Shown: piece after piece, positions 1-11,575 of the stretch
How positions within the stretch are numbered: the stretch's first letter is position 1
Layout: each line of letters starts with the position of its first letter
NCBI GenBank assembly: GCA_048013815.1
Contig: CM106586.1
Coordinates: 23,994,001 to 24,058,000 of the forward strand
Reading direction: 5' to 3'
DNA: 64,000 nucleotides
Source: Setoptus koraiensis
Taxonomy: Eukaryota > Arthropoda
Position numbers and translations under genes: made by a program
Notes under the pieces: generated by a model
Told to the model about the DNA's origin: nothing
Database searches by the model: none
Seen by the model: only the letters and a program-made list of their open reading frames with translations

Positions 1-902
1 GAGAGGGAGGAGGGGGAGGGGGGAGAGGGAGAGGAGGGGAGGAGGAGGGGGGGAGGGAGAGGAGGAGGGGAGAGGGGAGGGGAGGAGAGGGAGGGAGAGG
101 GAGGGGGGGAGGGGGGAGGGAGGGAGAGGGGAGAGAGGAGGGGAGAGGGAGGGGAGGAGAGGAGGGGGGGAGGAGGGAGGGAGGAGGGGGGAGAGGGAGA
201 GGGGAGAGAAGGGGGAGGGGGAGGGGGAGGAGAGAGGGGAGGGGAGGAGGGAGGAGGGGAGAGGAGGAGGGGAGGGGAGGAGGGGGAGGAGAGGAGGAGG
301 GGGAGAGGAGGAGGGAGGAGGGGAGGAGAGGGGAGGGAGGGAGAGGAGGAGGGAGAGAGGGGGGGGAGAGAGGGAGGGAGGAGAGGGGAGGAGGGGGAGG
401 AGGGGAGGGGGGAGGGAGGGGAGAGGGAGGAGGGGGAGAGAGGGGGAGAGGGAGAGGGGGGGAGAGAGGGAGGAGAGGAGGGATAGGAGGGTGAGAGGTT
501 AGAGGGAGGGTAGGAGTAGAAGGGAAGAGGATTTGGGGTAGAGAGAGGAGAGAGGAGAGAGGAGGTGGGAAGTAGGAGTAGGGAAGAGGGGAAGAGAGGA
601 GAGGGGGGAGAGGAGAGGAGAGTAGGAGTAGGAGAGATAGAGGGGGAAGGAGGAGGAGTGGAGGGAGGAGGGGAAGGAGAGGAGTAGAGGGATGATAGAA
701 GGGAGGAGATGGGAGGGAGAGAGGGATGAGGGAGGGAGGAGGGAGAGTGAGAAGAGAGAGAGAGGGTTAGAGAAGAGGAGAGGAGGGTAGGAGAGGAGAG
801 TAGGGAGAGAGGGAGAGGGAGAGGAGAGAGAGGGTGGAGGGAGGGTTGGAGAAGGAGGAGAGGAGGGAGTAGAGAGGTTAGAGGGAGGGTAGGAGAGGAG
901 GT
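1..902. repeat. Long polypurine (G/A) low-complexity tract
   Basis: The first roughly 480 bases are made only of G and A in an irregular GAGG/GGGA pattern. From about 483 to 902 scattered T residues appear (GGTTAGAGG, AGTAGGAG) and the tract then ends abruptly in ordinary AT-rich sequence. There is no fixed repeat period and no ORF. It is either a genuine polypurine/polypyrimidine satellite-like tract, able in principle to form triplex DNA, or a poorly resolved assembly stretch. Confidence 0.9.
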
Positions 903-3177
903 AGTGCCTCTTAATTAGTTACAGATAATTTTTCCTAGCATATAGTTAAGATAATTTTCCTAGTCAGTAGATGAATGTTTTCATTTATGAATTATGTTGT
1001 GGCACGTTGCATAAGCAATTAGTAACTAGTCTTAAAAACTGCTAATAGTTTTAGTTGTCCCGCTCAATTTAACAGACATTGAACTTTTGTTCTATCGACG
1101 TAATTAGTTGACGACGAGCGACAGAATCTCTAGGTTGAAAGATTTACAGAGACCTACAACTCTAGCTAAACATTCTGATAAATCGTACCTTTAGATATAT
1201 AGACATATATATTCGCTATATATTCAATGAGCTAGTTTAGCTATGGAGAACGGATTCTTATGCAACACGAATCATGTAGATATGAGAATGAATTTGTGCG
1301 TACATATCATTATTATGTATGTAAGCAAAACAGCATAGTCAACATGTGAATTGTTGTGCAATTCATCCTTACGTTCCATAGAATAAACGCTGTTGCTTCA
1401 GTTTCTATAGCTTAGCAACTAGATTTAGCTCATTTTGAAAGCAACAACCAAATTGTTGGGCAAGCAAATTGCTTCTACTATATCTATGCCACTAATCTGC
1501 CACAGAGACAAAAGTTTGGCCGGACTTGTCTCGCTTATTGTTTATCTGCCCGATAATAGTTGATTCCAATCGCGTCTAAACCAGAGATATAGTAGTAAAG
1601 TAGTACACTCGCATATAGACCCTAATTTAATTTGTTAGTTTTTTTATGGCCAGTTGAATTGTTGTGACTCAAATTGCGCATGCTATATCAACAACAATGG
1701 AACGACTGACTTTCTCTCTTTACCATATAAAAGAAGTAAAAGATTATTCTCAGTGCTATTTATGATCCCATGGTGTATCTAATTGACCACAACCCTATTT
1801 GAGCTGTTTGATACTGGCAGCTTGTTAGGCTAACTACAAATAACTACAACTAACAATATCACAGCGCTCTCTTTGTACCAGTTGGATCATGAAGTTTATT
1901 TGGTATTTGATTGATACTAAAATCTTCCTATGTATATAGATTTTACAAATATATCTTTTTTTACGACATAAGGCCATTTTATGTGCACAAAAGTTTCTTG
2001 TGTGTGGTGTGTGTGTGCGACTATTAGATACGTCATGACGTAACATGAGATGTTGACAAAGTCGGAAACTTTATGCAGCCTAATCAAAACTGCCTCACTG
2101 GGGCTCTAGTTAGATCAGCCAATGTCAGTGTGATGATCAGCAGCAACAACTATAATCATGGTGAGCAATTGCGATGATCAACACTGACGATTAGAGGATA
2201 CAAAAATACAGCCAACTGATTGCGTTTACTAGGCCGACGCGTTAACGATGGTGCCATAAAAAAAGCTCTACGAGATTAGGCTGAAATTAGAATCATCTAA
2301 TTGTTATCGTCGTTGTTGAATTTGATTGCCATCAAATTATATGTCCAAAATGAGCGAGATATACCAGATAGTGAGGGAGAGAGGCAAACACTAAGAATTC
2401 TTTCGTTGTTGGTTGAGAATTTTCGCTCTCCGAATTCAATCATTGAATGTAATAGGACCTGGAAGGGCAACTAGCGAGCCTCATCACAAGCATCATTTGA
2501 TTCTTGCCATGCATGAGAGTCTCTTTCTCTCTCGCTCGTTTCTGTCTACATGTTATACGTCGTCTTCGTTTTAATCATTCATAAATCAAATGGTCCGCAT
2601 AGACGATTATGCACTAAAAATCAGTGTTTGCTTTCATAAGCAGTGTTGATGGTGGTCAATGTGGCCATCATCTTTTATTCAATCGCCGGCAACATCAACT
2701 GATGCCAAGTCGAAAGTTGGCACACACGAGCCACTCACTTAGGACACAGACAAAATAAATCTTTAACACTACTAGAGAATGTTGCTCATGCTTATATTTT
2801 TTCCTCGAAAAGCGTTAAATGACAGCTCAAGTATTAATATGGTGTGCTAAGATGTTGTCGCGTATGGCTATTCTCTTTATCTATTAAATCTTAAGCTGAT
2901 GCCGTGGCTGTTATTTCTTATCTAATACGACATAAGAGGAACATATTTTTTTATTTTACTGTATTTTTGAAATCTTTACATCATGTAAATGCTGCACCAG
3001 TTCTGCTTGGACAATGAATACGCAGACATGTACAACAACATGTCAAGATTGTTATCGTAAAATAACTATCAATCCATATAGCTCGCTACTGAAGTTAGAA
3101 GCGGAATTCCTGTTTAGATTGTCATTTATGTAAGTTCCAGAATAACATTGTCATTATTACTGTTCATTTGTTTATGA
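903..3177. other. Gene-free AT-rich stretch
   Basis: This stretch has no convincing coding sequence on either strand; the only listed ORF (1834-2046, minus) is compositionally ordinary and short. A TTTATT at 2950-2955 reads AATAAA on the minus strand and is a candidate polyadenylation signal for the mucin gene that ends at 3178, giving a 3'UTR of about 220 nt. Confidence 0.6.
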
Positions 3178-6066
3178 TTACTTTGCATCAAACTTAAAGC
3201 TGAATTCTGGAGATACAGTGGATATTTTGGAAGTTGTAGTAGTCTCAGTGGTTGTTTGTTCTGTCCTAGTGACCGGTTGTTGTGTCGTTGTGGATAGCTG
3301 TTCTGTGGTCGTTGGTTGTTGTGCTGTAGTTGACTGTGTTATTGTAGCTGTCGTTGATTGCTCGGTGATTGTGGTTTGTTGCGGTATCGTCGACGATTGT
3401 TGTGTTGTAGTAGTTGGTTCTACGGTAGTTGTCAGTTGTTGGGTTGTTGTGGTAGGTTGTTGAGTTGTAGTTGTTGTGGGTTCCTGCGTTGTTGTTGGTC
3501 GTTGAGTTGTACTAGGCGGCTGTGTCGTTGTTGGTTCCTGCGTTGTTGTCGTAGGCTTTTGGGTCGTAGTTGGTACCTCTGTTGTCGTTGTGGGTTGGAG
3601 AGTTGTAGTAGGTGGTTGGGTTGTTGTGGTAGGTTGTTGAGTTGTAGTTGTTGTGGGTTCCTGCGTTGTTGTTGGTTGTTGAGTTGTAGTTGTTGTGGGT
3701 TCCTGCGTTGTTGTTGGTTGTTGAGTTGTTGTTGTTGTGGGTTCCTGCGTTGTTGTTGGTTGTTGAGTTGTAGTTGTTGTGGGTTCTTGTGTTGTTGTTG
3801 GTTGTTGAGTTGTTGTTGTTGTGGGTTCCTGCGTTGTTGTTGGTTGTTGAGTTGTAGTTGTTGTGGGTTCCTGCGTTGTTGTTGGTTGTTGAGTTGTTGT
3901 TGTTGTGGGTTCCTGTGTTGTTGTTGGTTGTTGAGTTGTTGTTGTTGTGGGTTCCTGTGTTGTTGTTGGTTGTTGAGTTGTTGTTGTTGTGGGTTCCTGT
4001 GTTGTTGTTGGTTGTTGAGTTGTTGTTGTTGTTGTGGGTTCCTGCGTTGTTCTTGGTTGTTGAGTTGTACTAGGCGGCTGTGTCGTAGTTGTTGGTTCCT
4101 CTGTTGTTGTCGTAGGCTTTTGGGTCGTAGTTGGCGCCTCTGTTGTGGGTTGAAGAGTTGTAGTAGGTTGTTGGGTTGTTGTAGTCGTCGTTGGTTGCTG
4201 GGTTGTGGTCGGTGCCTGTGTGGTTGTAGTGGGCTGTACTGTAGTTGTGGGCCCCTGTGTTGTTGTTGTTAGTTGTTGAGTTGTAGTCGGTGCCTGCGTG
4301 GTTGTAGTGGGCTGTAATGTAGTTGTGGGTCCCTGTGTCGTTGTTGTTGGTTGTTGAGTTGTGGTTGGTGCCTGTGTGGTTGTAGTGGGTAGTACTGTAG
4401 TTGTTGGTTCCTCTGTTGTTGTTGTTGAAGGTGCTTGGGTTGTAGTCGGCGCCTGTGTAGTTGTGATGGGTAATACTGTAGTTGTTGGTTCCTCTGTTGT
4501 TGTTGAAGGTGCTTGGGTTGTAGTTGATTGCTGGGTTGTGGTGGTAGGTTGTTGTGTAGTGGTTGTTGTCTCCTGAGTTGTTGTTGAAGGTTGTTGGGTT
4601 GTTGTGGTCGTTGTTGACTCTTCGGTCGTAGTCGGTACTTGTGTTATCGTTGTGGGTTTTCGGGTTGTGCTGGGCGCTTGTGTGGTTGTCGTAGGTTGTT
4701 TGGTAGTCGTGGTAGTCTGGGTCGTTGTCGGCGTTGGTGTTGTAGTGGGCTCTGTTGTAGTTGTGGGTTCTTGTGTTGTTGTTGTTGACTGTTGGGTTGT
4801 AGGTGGGGCTGGTGTCTTAGTTGGCACCTGTGTTGTTGTAGCTGGCGATGGTGTTGTGGGTTCTCGAGTTGTAGGTGTCGTTGTCAGCTGTGTTGTTGTT
4901 GTTCGTTGCTGGGTTGTTGATGATGGTTGTGTCGTAGTTGTCGTCGGTACTCGTGTTGTAGTAGTGGTTGGTTGCTGAGTCGTAGAGGGTCGCCGAGTTG
5001 TCGTAGTTGATTTTTGTGTGGTTGTTCGAGGAGCTATAGTTGTCACTTTCTTTGTTATAGTGTCTTCAGTCGATTTTGTTTGTTCCGGTGTCGTCGACTG
5101 CTGTGTAGTCGTAGTTGGTGTCGTTGATGTAGTTGGCTTTAAAGTGGTAGTAGGTTGTTTTGTTGTGGTTGTTGTCTGCTGAGTAGTGGTAGTCGACTGT
5201 TGCGTCGTAGTTGTTGGTTTTTGAGTAGTTGAGGTAGTGGTCGATGTCGGTGTGTTAGTTGTTGGATTTGTTGTGATAACTGGCTTTGTGGTTGTAGATG
5301 ACGAAGCTTCAGTGGTGCTCGTCAGTTTTGTTGTTGAGGGCGCTTGTGATGTCGCCTCTGTCGAGGTCCGATCTTGGATTGTGGTCGTCTTTGGTGTAGT
5401 TGTAGTAGTAGTAGTAGTTGTTGTCATTTTAGAAGTTGTAGTGGGCATCTTGGTTGTTAGTGATGGTTCCTTCGTTGGTCGAGTTGGTATCAAAGGGAAT
5501 GTCCTTGATGTTGTAGAGCTTGTGTCATCGCTGTTTGATTTTGTCTCACGTGTCCATTGATTACTGGAACTATCCGAGGATGACCCTTCTGTGGATGAGT
5601 CAATTGTTGCGGTAGATTCATTAGTTGTTGGTTTCTCGGTAGTAGAAAATTTTTCATGCTTTTGTTTATTTTTTTGGCACTTTTTTCTTTTTGGGTTGAA
5701 TTTACAAAACAGGTCATGTGTCCACGTCTCTAGGTAAGCTCTATGGTTAATATGATTATCTTGTTTATCCATTCTATTACCAAACAGACCGTTGATGATA
5801 CTGAATATTTTACCACTTTCATACTTCATTGTTTCCGTAGTCACTGTTGTTGGTAGTGGTGATATCGGTATTACTGGGGTTGTTGTCTCTTGTTGATCAT
5901 CTAACTCATCTTTGTTTCGGTTTTGTAACAGTTTGTTTTGTATATGCTGTCTAATAAACTTGAATGCCATTACTTGATTAGCGCTTTGTTGTATCTGTTG
6001 ATTGCAATAAACTAATGCCGCCACCAAGATAATCATCCTAGTTGGCACACTCAACAGACGAGCCAT
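3178..6066 (-). CDS. Secreted threonine-rich mucin-like protein (962 aa)
   Basis: A single-exon ORF starts with ATG at 6066. Residues about 1-24 are a signal peptide with the hydrophobic core MIILVAALVY. Residues about 25-165 are non-repetitive, with a basic patch (CKFNPKRKKCQKNKQK) holding some of the few cysteines. From about 200 to 945 the protein is almost wholly Thr, Pro, Gln and Ser, in TTTTTQQPTTTQEP-type repeats that should carry dense O-glycans. There is no C-terminal membrane segment or GPI signal and no chitin-binding or other cysteine domain, so a secreted mucin (gut, cuticle or glandular lubricant) is inferred. The last residues (SPEFSFKFDAK) leave the repeat pattern. The family is not assignable by homology because the sequence is repeat-driven. 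A TATA/Inr promoter lies upstream. Confidence 0.85.
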   Translation of the reverse strand: MARLLSVPTRMIILVAALVYCNQQIQQSANQVMAFKFIRQHIQNKLLQNRNKDELDDQQETTTPVIPISPLPTTVTTETMKYESGKIFSIINGLFGNRMDKQDNHINHRAYLETWTHDLFCKFNPKRKKCQKNKQKHEKFSTTEKPTTNESTATIDSSTEGSSSDSSSNQWTRETKSNSDDTSSTTSRTFPLIPTRPTKEPSLTTKMPTTTSKMTTTTTTTTTTPKTTTIQDRTSTEATSQAPSTTKLTSTTEASSSTTTKPVITTNPTTNTPTSTTTSTTQKPTTTTQQSTTTTQQTTTTTKQPTTTLKPTTSTTPTTTTQQSTTPEQTKSTEDTITKKVTTIAPRTTTQKSTTTTRRPSTTQQPTTTTTRVPTTTTTQPSSTTQQRTTTTQLTTTPTTREPTTPSPATTTQVPTKTPAPPTTQQSTTTTQEPTTTTEPTTTPTPTTTQTTTTTKQPTTTTQAPSTTRKPTTITQVPTTTEESTTTTTTQQPSTTTQETTTTTQQPTTTTQQSTTTQAPSTTTEEPTTTVLPITTTQAPTTTQAPSTTTTEEPTTTVLPTTTTQAPTTTQQPTTTTQGPTTTLQPTTTTQAPTTTQQLTTTTQGPTTTVQPTTTTQAPTTTQQPTTTTTTQQPTTTLQPTTEAPTTTQKPTTTTEEPTTTTQPPSTTQQPRTTQEPTTTTTTQQPTTTQEPTTTTTQQPTTTQEPTTTTTQQPTTTQEPTTTTTQQPTTTQEPTTTTTQQPTTTQEPTTTTTQQPTTTQEPTTTTTQQPTTTQEPTTTTTQQPTTTQEPTTTTTQQPTTTQEPTTTTTQQPTTTTQPPTTTLQPTTTTEVPTTTQKPTTTTQEPTTTQPPSTTQRPTTTQEPTTTTTQQPTTTTQQLTTTVEPTTTTQQSSTIPQQTTITEQSTTATITQSTTAQQPTTTEQLSTTTQQPVTRTEQTTTETTTTSKISTVSPEFSFKFDAK
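3639..4061. repeat. 42-bp coding minisatellite inside the mucin gene
   Basis: Nine 42-bp units and one 45-bp unit follow each other with few differences, starting at 3639, 3681, 3723 and so on to 4017. Each encodes the 14-residue unit TTTTTQQPTTTQEP on the minus strand. Differences are mostly synonymous (CTGCGTT versus CTGTGTT, GTAGTT versus GTTGTT). Flanking regions hold older, diverged versions of the same motif. Confidence 0.92.
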
Positions 6067-6176
6067 TATATTCTACTTTTTATCTCCTCTTGATTACTTG
6101 GCAATATCTATGATCACTTGAATCTAACTGTCACTGGTGTCAAATCAATCAATATGAATACATTGACATAATTAAC

Positions 6177-6214
6177 GAATGACCATTTGTTATGACACTT
6201 TACAGCTATTTATA
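6177..6214 (-). promoter_or_regulatory. TATA box and initiator of the mucin gene
   Basis: On the minus strand TATAAATA lies at 6214-6207, and TCATTC, matching the arthropod initiator TCAKTY, at 6182-6177. The TATA start is 34 nt from the putative start site and the 5'UTR would be about 110 nt. Spacing and orientation fit a core promoter for the gene starting at 6066. Confidence 0.55.
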
Positions 6215-8630
6215 CCCACCCGCTAAATTTGAAGATAACAATAACCGAAAGTGATTTTGTATTAAATTCTACTCAACAAACACTGTGATTGATTTAGCGA
6301 TATAGAGAGTGTTTATCTTGGGGCAGTATCGATGATCATGAAATGATTTTATGCTCTAATGAAAGAGGATAAATAATACCTGAGCATAACAATGTGGAAT
6401 CAAAATTAGATCGTTAGACACAGCAATGTTCCTCGGAACCCCAAATAAACATACGAAGGTCGTTCAACCTGCTGTCCAACGGCAGGTGCAGCTTCGAATT
6501 GAGCCAATTAAAATAGAAAGTGATACTGTTACAGCTTATTGTGCGTGAACAATCAATTAGTTATTGTTTGTTGTCACATCACATAACACTAATTTGCATC
6601 ACCGTTGTACATCATGATTATGAGTCAGCTTATTTAATTAACTGTATTTGTTTGTGGTCGTCGAAATATTATCACTATTCTTGTTATTTTTGCTTATACC
6701 ATGACAAATTGCCCCCAATAAGCAGAGAATAGTTTGTCGATGGACGCCACATTTAGCTACAGTCGCCTATATTTAGAGCTAACATATAGAACAGCAGTGA
6801 AAATAACAACAGCGCAATGCAAAATAGCAACGACACCAATAGCAGATGGCATAATTTGCGTATCGTCCTCGCAGCAACAAAATCAAATTAGTTCTTTTGA
6901 TCTCTCTCTCTCTCTCTCTCTCTCCCTTTGAATCCTTTAACCCATGTTCTCTGTCCTTGACACACAAAGTCGTTTTATTCAAATTGGCCACAACTAAGCA
7001 CTCATTAGCAAACATAATAGAATTGCTAGGCAGTCCAGTCTTGCTGTTCAGTTATTAGTTGTGAATAACCATCCCACCTCTCCGTTGAGCCTCCTCCATC
7101 CTGTCAATCATGCTATTGTGAGTCGGACATTTCTATTTTGTAGCTTGTTGTGGCTTGAAGTGTGTGTCGATCAAGAATCTTCAGTCGTGATGTCATTGCT
7201 TTGTGTTGTTGTTGTTTATCAAACTTTTGCATAGGTGCCAATCTATCTGCACTCGATCATATCACACAAGCACTTTGTTTTGTCTATCTGTCTGCTTGTC
7301 TGGTCCGATACAAACATTAGATAGAAGCAGAAAACAAAAAAAAGCCAAGAGGAAAGAGCAAAAGGAGCCGCCATCGTCGTCAGAATTAGCATTCTAGCAA
7401 ATCACCATAATCACTGATGTGTCAAATTCTCACTTCTTCTTCTTCTTTTTATCTCGCACTCTTTGTTTCAGTGGCCATCTCATCTTATTCTAGTTGCGTA
7501 ATGGGCGCTTCTATACTTTGACTCAGACTGTGAAGTAAATTCTGAAATAGACCAGTTGCATATGTTGTTTAGAATTAATAATAAGACAAGTAACAAAATA
7601 AGTTATGAAATGTATTGTCGGTGTTAGACGATAATAAGTTCAATTCGATTGGATTTGCAACAAGATTCAGCACACAAGAGTCACACCTGTTGAGAGACAT
7701 TGAAACACTTTGCTTCTTAATATATGCCACTTATGTCTCTCTCTTCTCTACGATGTCTTCGCTAACAAGATGTTTGTCGAGTTTTGTTTAAGCCCAGTCA
7801 AGATAGTCAGAGTCGTCTCATTTCATGTGTTTTTGTCTGCAAATTTGCTTGCTGACGACGGGCGGCGTCGCTAGCGTTTGTCTCGCTAGCTAGACAGTTG
7901 ATAATTTTTGGCAGTTTGTTGTTGGTATTATTGTTGTTGTGTGCCGTAAAAGTAAATAGCTGAACACATAAACCGCTGAGCGCGTCTGATCAACCAACGC
8001 TGATAGAGATGATTGGCACCACAACCTAAAACGAACTTATTTGATGATTGTGTCTGTTGTAAATGTCGGTAGATAGAGAGATAAGAATTTGTGAGCAGCA
8101 TCCGCCTTACCCTAACCGCCATCGGAAACCAACAAACAAATAGCATCAACTACAGCTAAAACCACAGCAATACCACAGCATGCTGAATAGAGTGATTGAG
8201 TGAGTGGCAGGACGTTAATAACTATTGCTGTTTGTTCGCGCCGTATGTGATGTTGTTATTTTATTTTGGCCATGTCCAGTTCACAAGGCGGAGGTGTCCA
8301 CACAACAGACAGCGGACAGCAGACAACAGACACAACCAATCAACATGTTCATCTTGTTTATGTGCTCACCTGTGTGCTGCACATAATAAACAAACAATCT
8401 TGTTCTTATTACATCATGGCTTGTTGTTGTTGTTGTTGTGTAAATTTGTTGGTAGTATCGTGTCGTAGTAGTATGTGTGATGGACAGCGTCATCGTCGTG
8501 ATGAGGTTGTCATGTAATGCGAATCACGACGACGTTGATTGAAACAAATATGTAACACTGTTGACACTTGTTACATCATATTACAGTATAACAGTTGTTG
8601 GCGTTGCACCAATCAACTTGGACTCACAAG

Positions 8631-8754
8631 TCAGTTGGTTATCACCCAAACAAAAGGCAGCATTTCATCAGGATTGTCAGCATCACTGTTGTTGATTAGC
8701 TGCTGTTGCAACACCCGCTCCAATTTTGATTGACTTGCGCTAGATGCACTAATA
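8631..8754 (-). other. Coding-like segment, possible terminal exon
   Basis: On the minus strand a frame reading QMYTNISASSASQSKLERV and ending DEMLPFVWVITN with a stop at 8631 has ordinary amino-acid composition, unlike the repeat-driven ORFs around it. It is preceded by a plausible acceptor (...CTAGCTTCATACAG). No homologue is recognised and no partner exon was found, so it may be chance. Confidence 0.2.
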
Positions 8755-11523
8755 TTAGTATACATCTGGCTGTATGAAGCTAGCAACAAATCTAGTTGTG
8801 CCCTCGGCAACAGAAACAATAATTGTTGGATATTGCCAATAATAATATGAGAATGAGTGTGTTGCAAGAAAGTTGATATTCTGACAATGTTGTGAGACTG
8901 AGACCTTGTGACCTCGTTGAACCGTATCGAACAGTTTTGAGCTCTGATCATCATCATCATCAGCATCATCATGGTCACCTTCATCATTACTATTATTATT
9001 ATTATTATTTTTATTGTTGCCTGCATGTGAAGTGTGCAGTTTTTATATTTTTGCTCATCGTGCTTATTCAGTTAATAGCAGCGCAAGTGTTGTTGGTGAT
9101 TCCCTCGCACTTGTTGTTGTACCTTGAACAGTCGGCGATCAACGAGTCCAACATTGACGAGTCGTCGATTCGTTAATTAGCCATCATGATGATTCTCATC
9201 ACTTCCTCTTGTATCACGCCGACACGCACACGAATCACAGCGCTTTCATTGCATGCACTAACCAATGTACTGTGGTGTGTATGTAAGTATAAATAGTGTG
9301 TAGTGGGTATAAATAGAAGGATAAAAGTGGCTAAAACTTACATCATGTAAGCGGGGAGAACAAGTGGCAGGCCAATTGTGAGAACCAGCCAACTGTAATG
9401 TAACTCCATCATCTAATGATGAGATACAGATGACGACGCGACAGAGCGATCATACAAGATGAGCGAGCGAGAGCGAGCGAGATATAATACGCGATGAGGA
9501 TAACGATGGGAACACAAGACAAGATTGTTGGTTCAGATTTCGTGTACGCTGGCGACATCGTTGGCATTGGCATTGGACGGCACACCAAAGAAGCGCCAGT
9601 GAAAGAACAATCATGATAGAATCGCATCAATGCCAGTTTTTTAGCTGGCTCACTTTTTAGCTCGCTCTCAGTATGTGCAAGCTGCAATATCTGGCCCAAC
9701 TTAATCATCATGATTGAGTAAGAGCGCGCTCATCGAGTTCACAGTTTAGCTCAAATAAATCCAAGTGTTGTCCAACATTGTGATGAGCGAGACCCAATAC
9801 ACCAATGGCATTGGGCCGACAAACTCAACAGTAAAAGATTGCGGCAACAATTTTGTTGTTGGCCACTGAAGTTTGTGTGTTTGCTCCAGTTGCAGCAAGC
9901 AAACCAAGCCCCAAAATCATTGTTATAAATAATCTCTCTATTGTAATCTCAGTTGGAGTCGCGCGAATCATCTCATCATTGTAATGATGATTTAATCCGT
10001 CGCTTGCACAATTTACATCATCATTATGACGGGCATTAGGAGTGCGAATCATTCGATCGATGCATCCGTCCGACGCACAACATTATATAATATAATGTAT
10101 ATAGGACGATTGGTTTGTGTGAAAGGCGCCATTAGATATAAGAGATATTAGACATAAGAGATGTTAGATATTGGAGATATTAGAAATTAGAGCCACTAAA
10201 ATGGACTCAAATTAAATCTCTCTGTTTGCGACCGCTAACCTTTGTTGAATTGTTGTTGTTGCCTTGCGCACATATGTATTAAATGAAGACGTCATCAATA
10301 TTAATATTGCATCGACGACGCAAATATTGATTCATCTTTCGGTCATCTTTTGGGCCTTTTCGCTCATGTTGTAGCGGCCAGCCGCAACCCACCGGCCACA
10401 ACAACGGCACGAATAACTGATGACAGCAGCAGCAACACCAACAAAGAGAAGCCATCTGATCCCTCACGATGGTCACAATTGTCAGTCTATCGGCGATGGA
10501 GGCCGAATAAAGTTGGGCAAGTCAACCGTACGGCTAGCATCTGTCCATCTGTCTGTTTGCTGGCTCTATCACTTGCTCTATTACTGTTACTGTTGCTGTT
10601 GCTGTGTTTATATCAAGAAACAAACAAGAATCAGGGTCAATATTTGTTGTCAGTCAGTTGGTTGGGGTCGAGCACGTGTTACGCGTGTTATGCCAGTTCG
10701 TGTTGCTTGTGGCCAGCGCGGCAAGTTGGCGCGGTTGAGTTTAGTTTCTATTAGTTGCGTCACAGCACACATGCTGTCATGCTGTTGCGTTATAAGCTCG
10801 TTATAAGAGAATAAGAAAATGAAAACAAAAAATAACGAAATGTAACGTTGTTGCGCCGACATTTGCGGGCTTCCATGAGCCAGAAACTCGCGAGCAGCAC
10901 TATCATCGATATGTGAAACTGTAAATTGTTACTGCACGCCGGAATTAGTGTTATTGCCAGTATTTTCCAGTATTGTCAGTATTTTTACAGTGCTGGCCAC
11001 GGCCCAATGGTCACTGGGCCTACGAGGTCCAATGGAAATATCTGATGCTGTGTCAGTGGGCCGGACGAGTCGCTGTCTGTTGTGGCCGCTGCAACGAGAC
11101 GCGCAACCATTGTAAAGGTGATTTTAGGTGCGACTAACAGATACAACCACAGATAGATATTGATGTATTCAGACAGCCGAGCAGCCAGGCAGCCAGATAA
11201 ATGAGAAACACGGACACGACAAAACGTTATCGCGACGCATCGGGGCGCCAAAACTGTAAACTCTCGCGCCGGCAACAACATGAGACGAGAGCGCAACGAA
11301 TTTGATGGCAGCCCGTTGAGCCATTTTGACAGCACCGACACGCGTTTGCACAAAGTTGATTAGTATGAAATTGCTTTAAAATTGCCTGTGACGCACTGCA
11401 ACTGCGCCACAACTGCAGCGCCACTGCGCCACAACTGCAACGGCGCAAGGGGCCCTCCTAAAGCGATCAATCGCGTGCCAGGCGCCCCATCGATGTGCCA
11501 TCGATGTATCCGTACAGTACGAT

Positions 11524-11575
11524 TGGGCCGCACAATTTCGAGTGGCCGGCGATAAACTCGAAATTGTGCGGCCCA
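11524..11575. repeat. Perfect 20-bp inverted repeat (hairpin)
   Basis: Arms at 11524-11543 and 11556-11575 are exact reverse complements, separated by 12 nt (GGCCGGCGATAA). The arm begins TGGGCCGCACAATTTCGAGT. No target-site duplication or transposon ends are visible. Confidence 0.9.

Noticed and set aside
3358-4272. 304-codon Cys-rich plus-strand ORF
   Set aside because: It is the complement of the Thr/Gln/Pro repeats of the mucin gene; its Cys-Gly-Trp-Leu pattern follows mechanically from the GTT/TGT repeats.
8892-9176. ORF with poly-His/Tyr followed by a hydrophobic segment resembling a signal peptide
   Set aside because: The His/Tyr part is translated ATC and TAT microsatellite; the rest is short and lacks its own ATG near the hydrophobic core.
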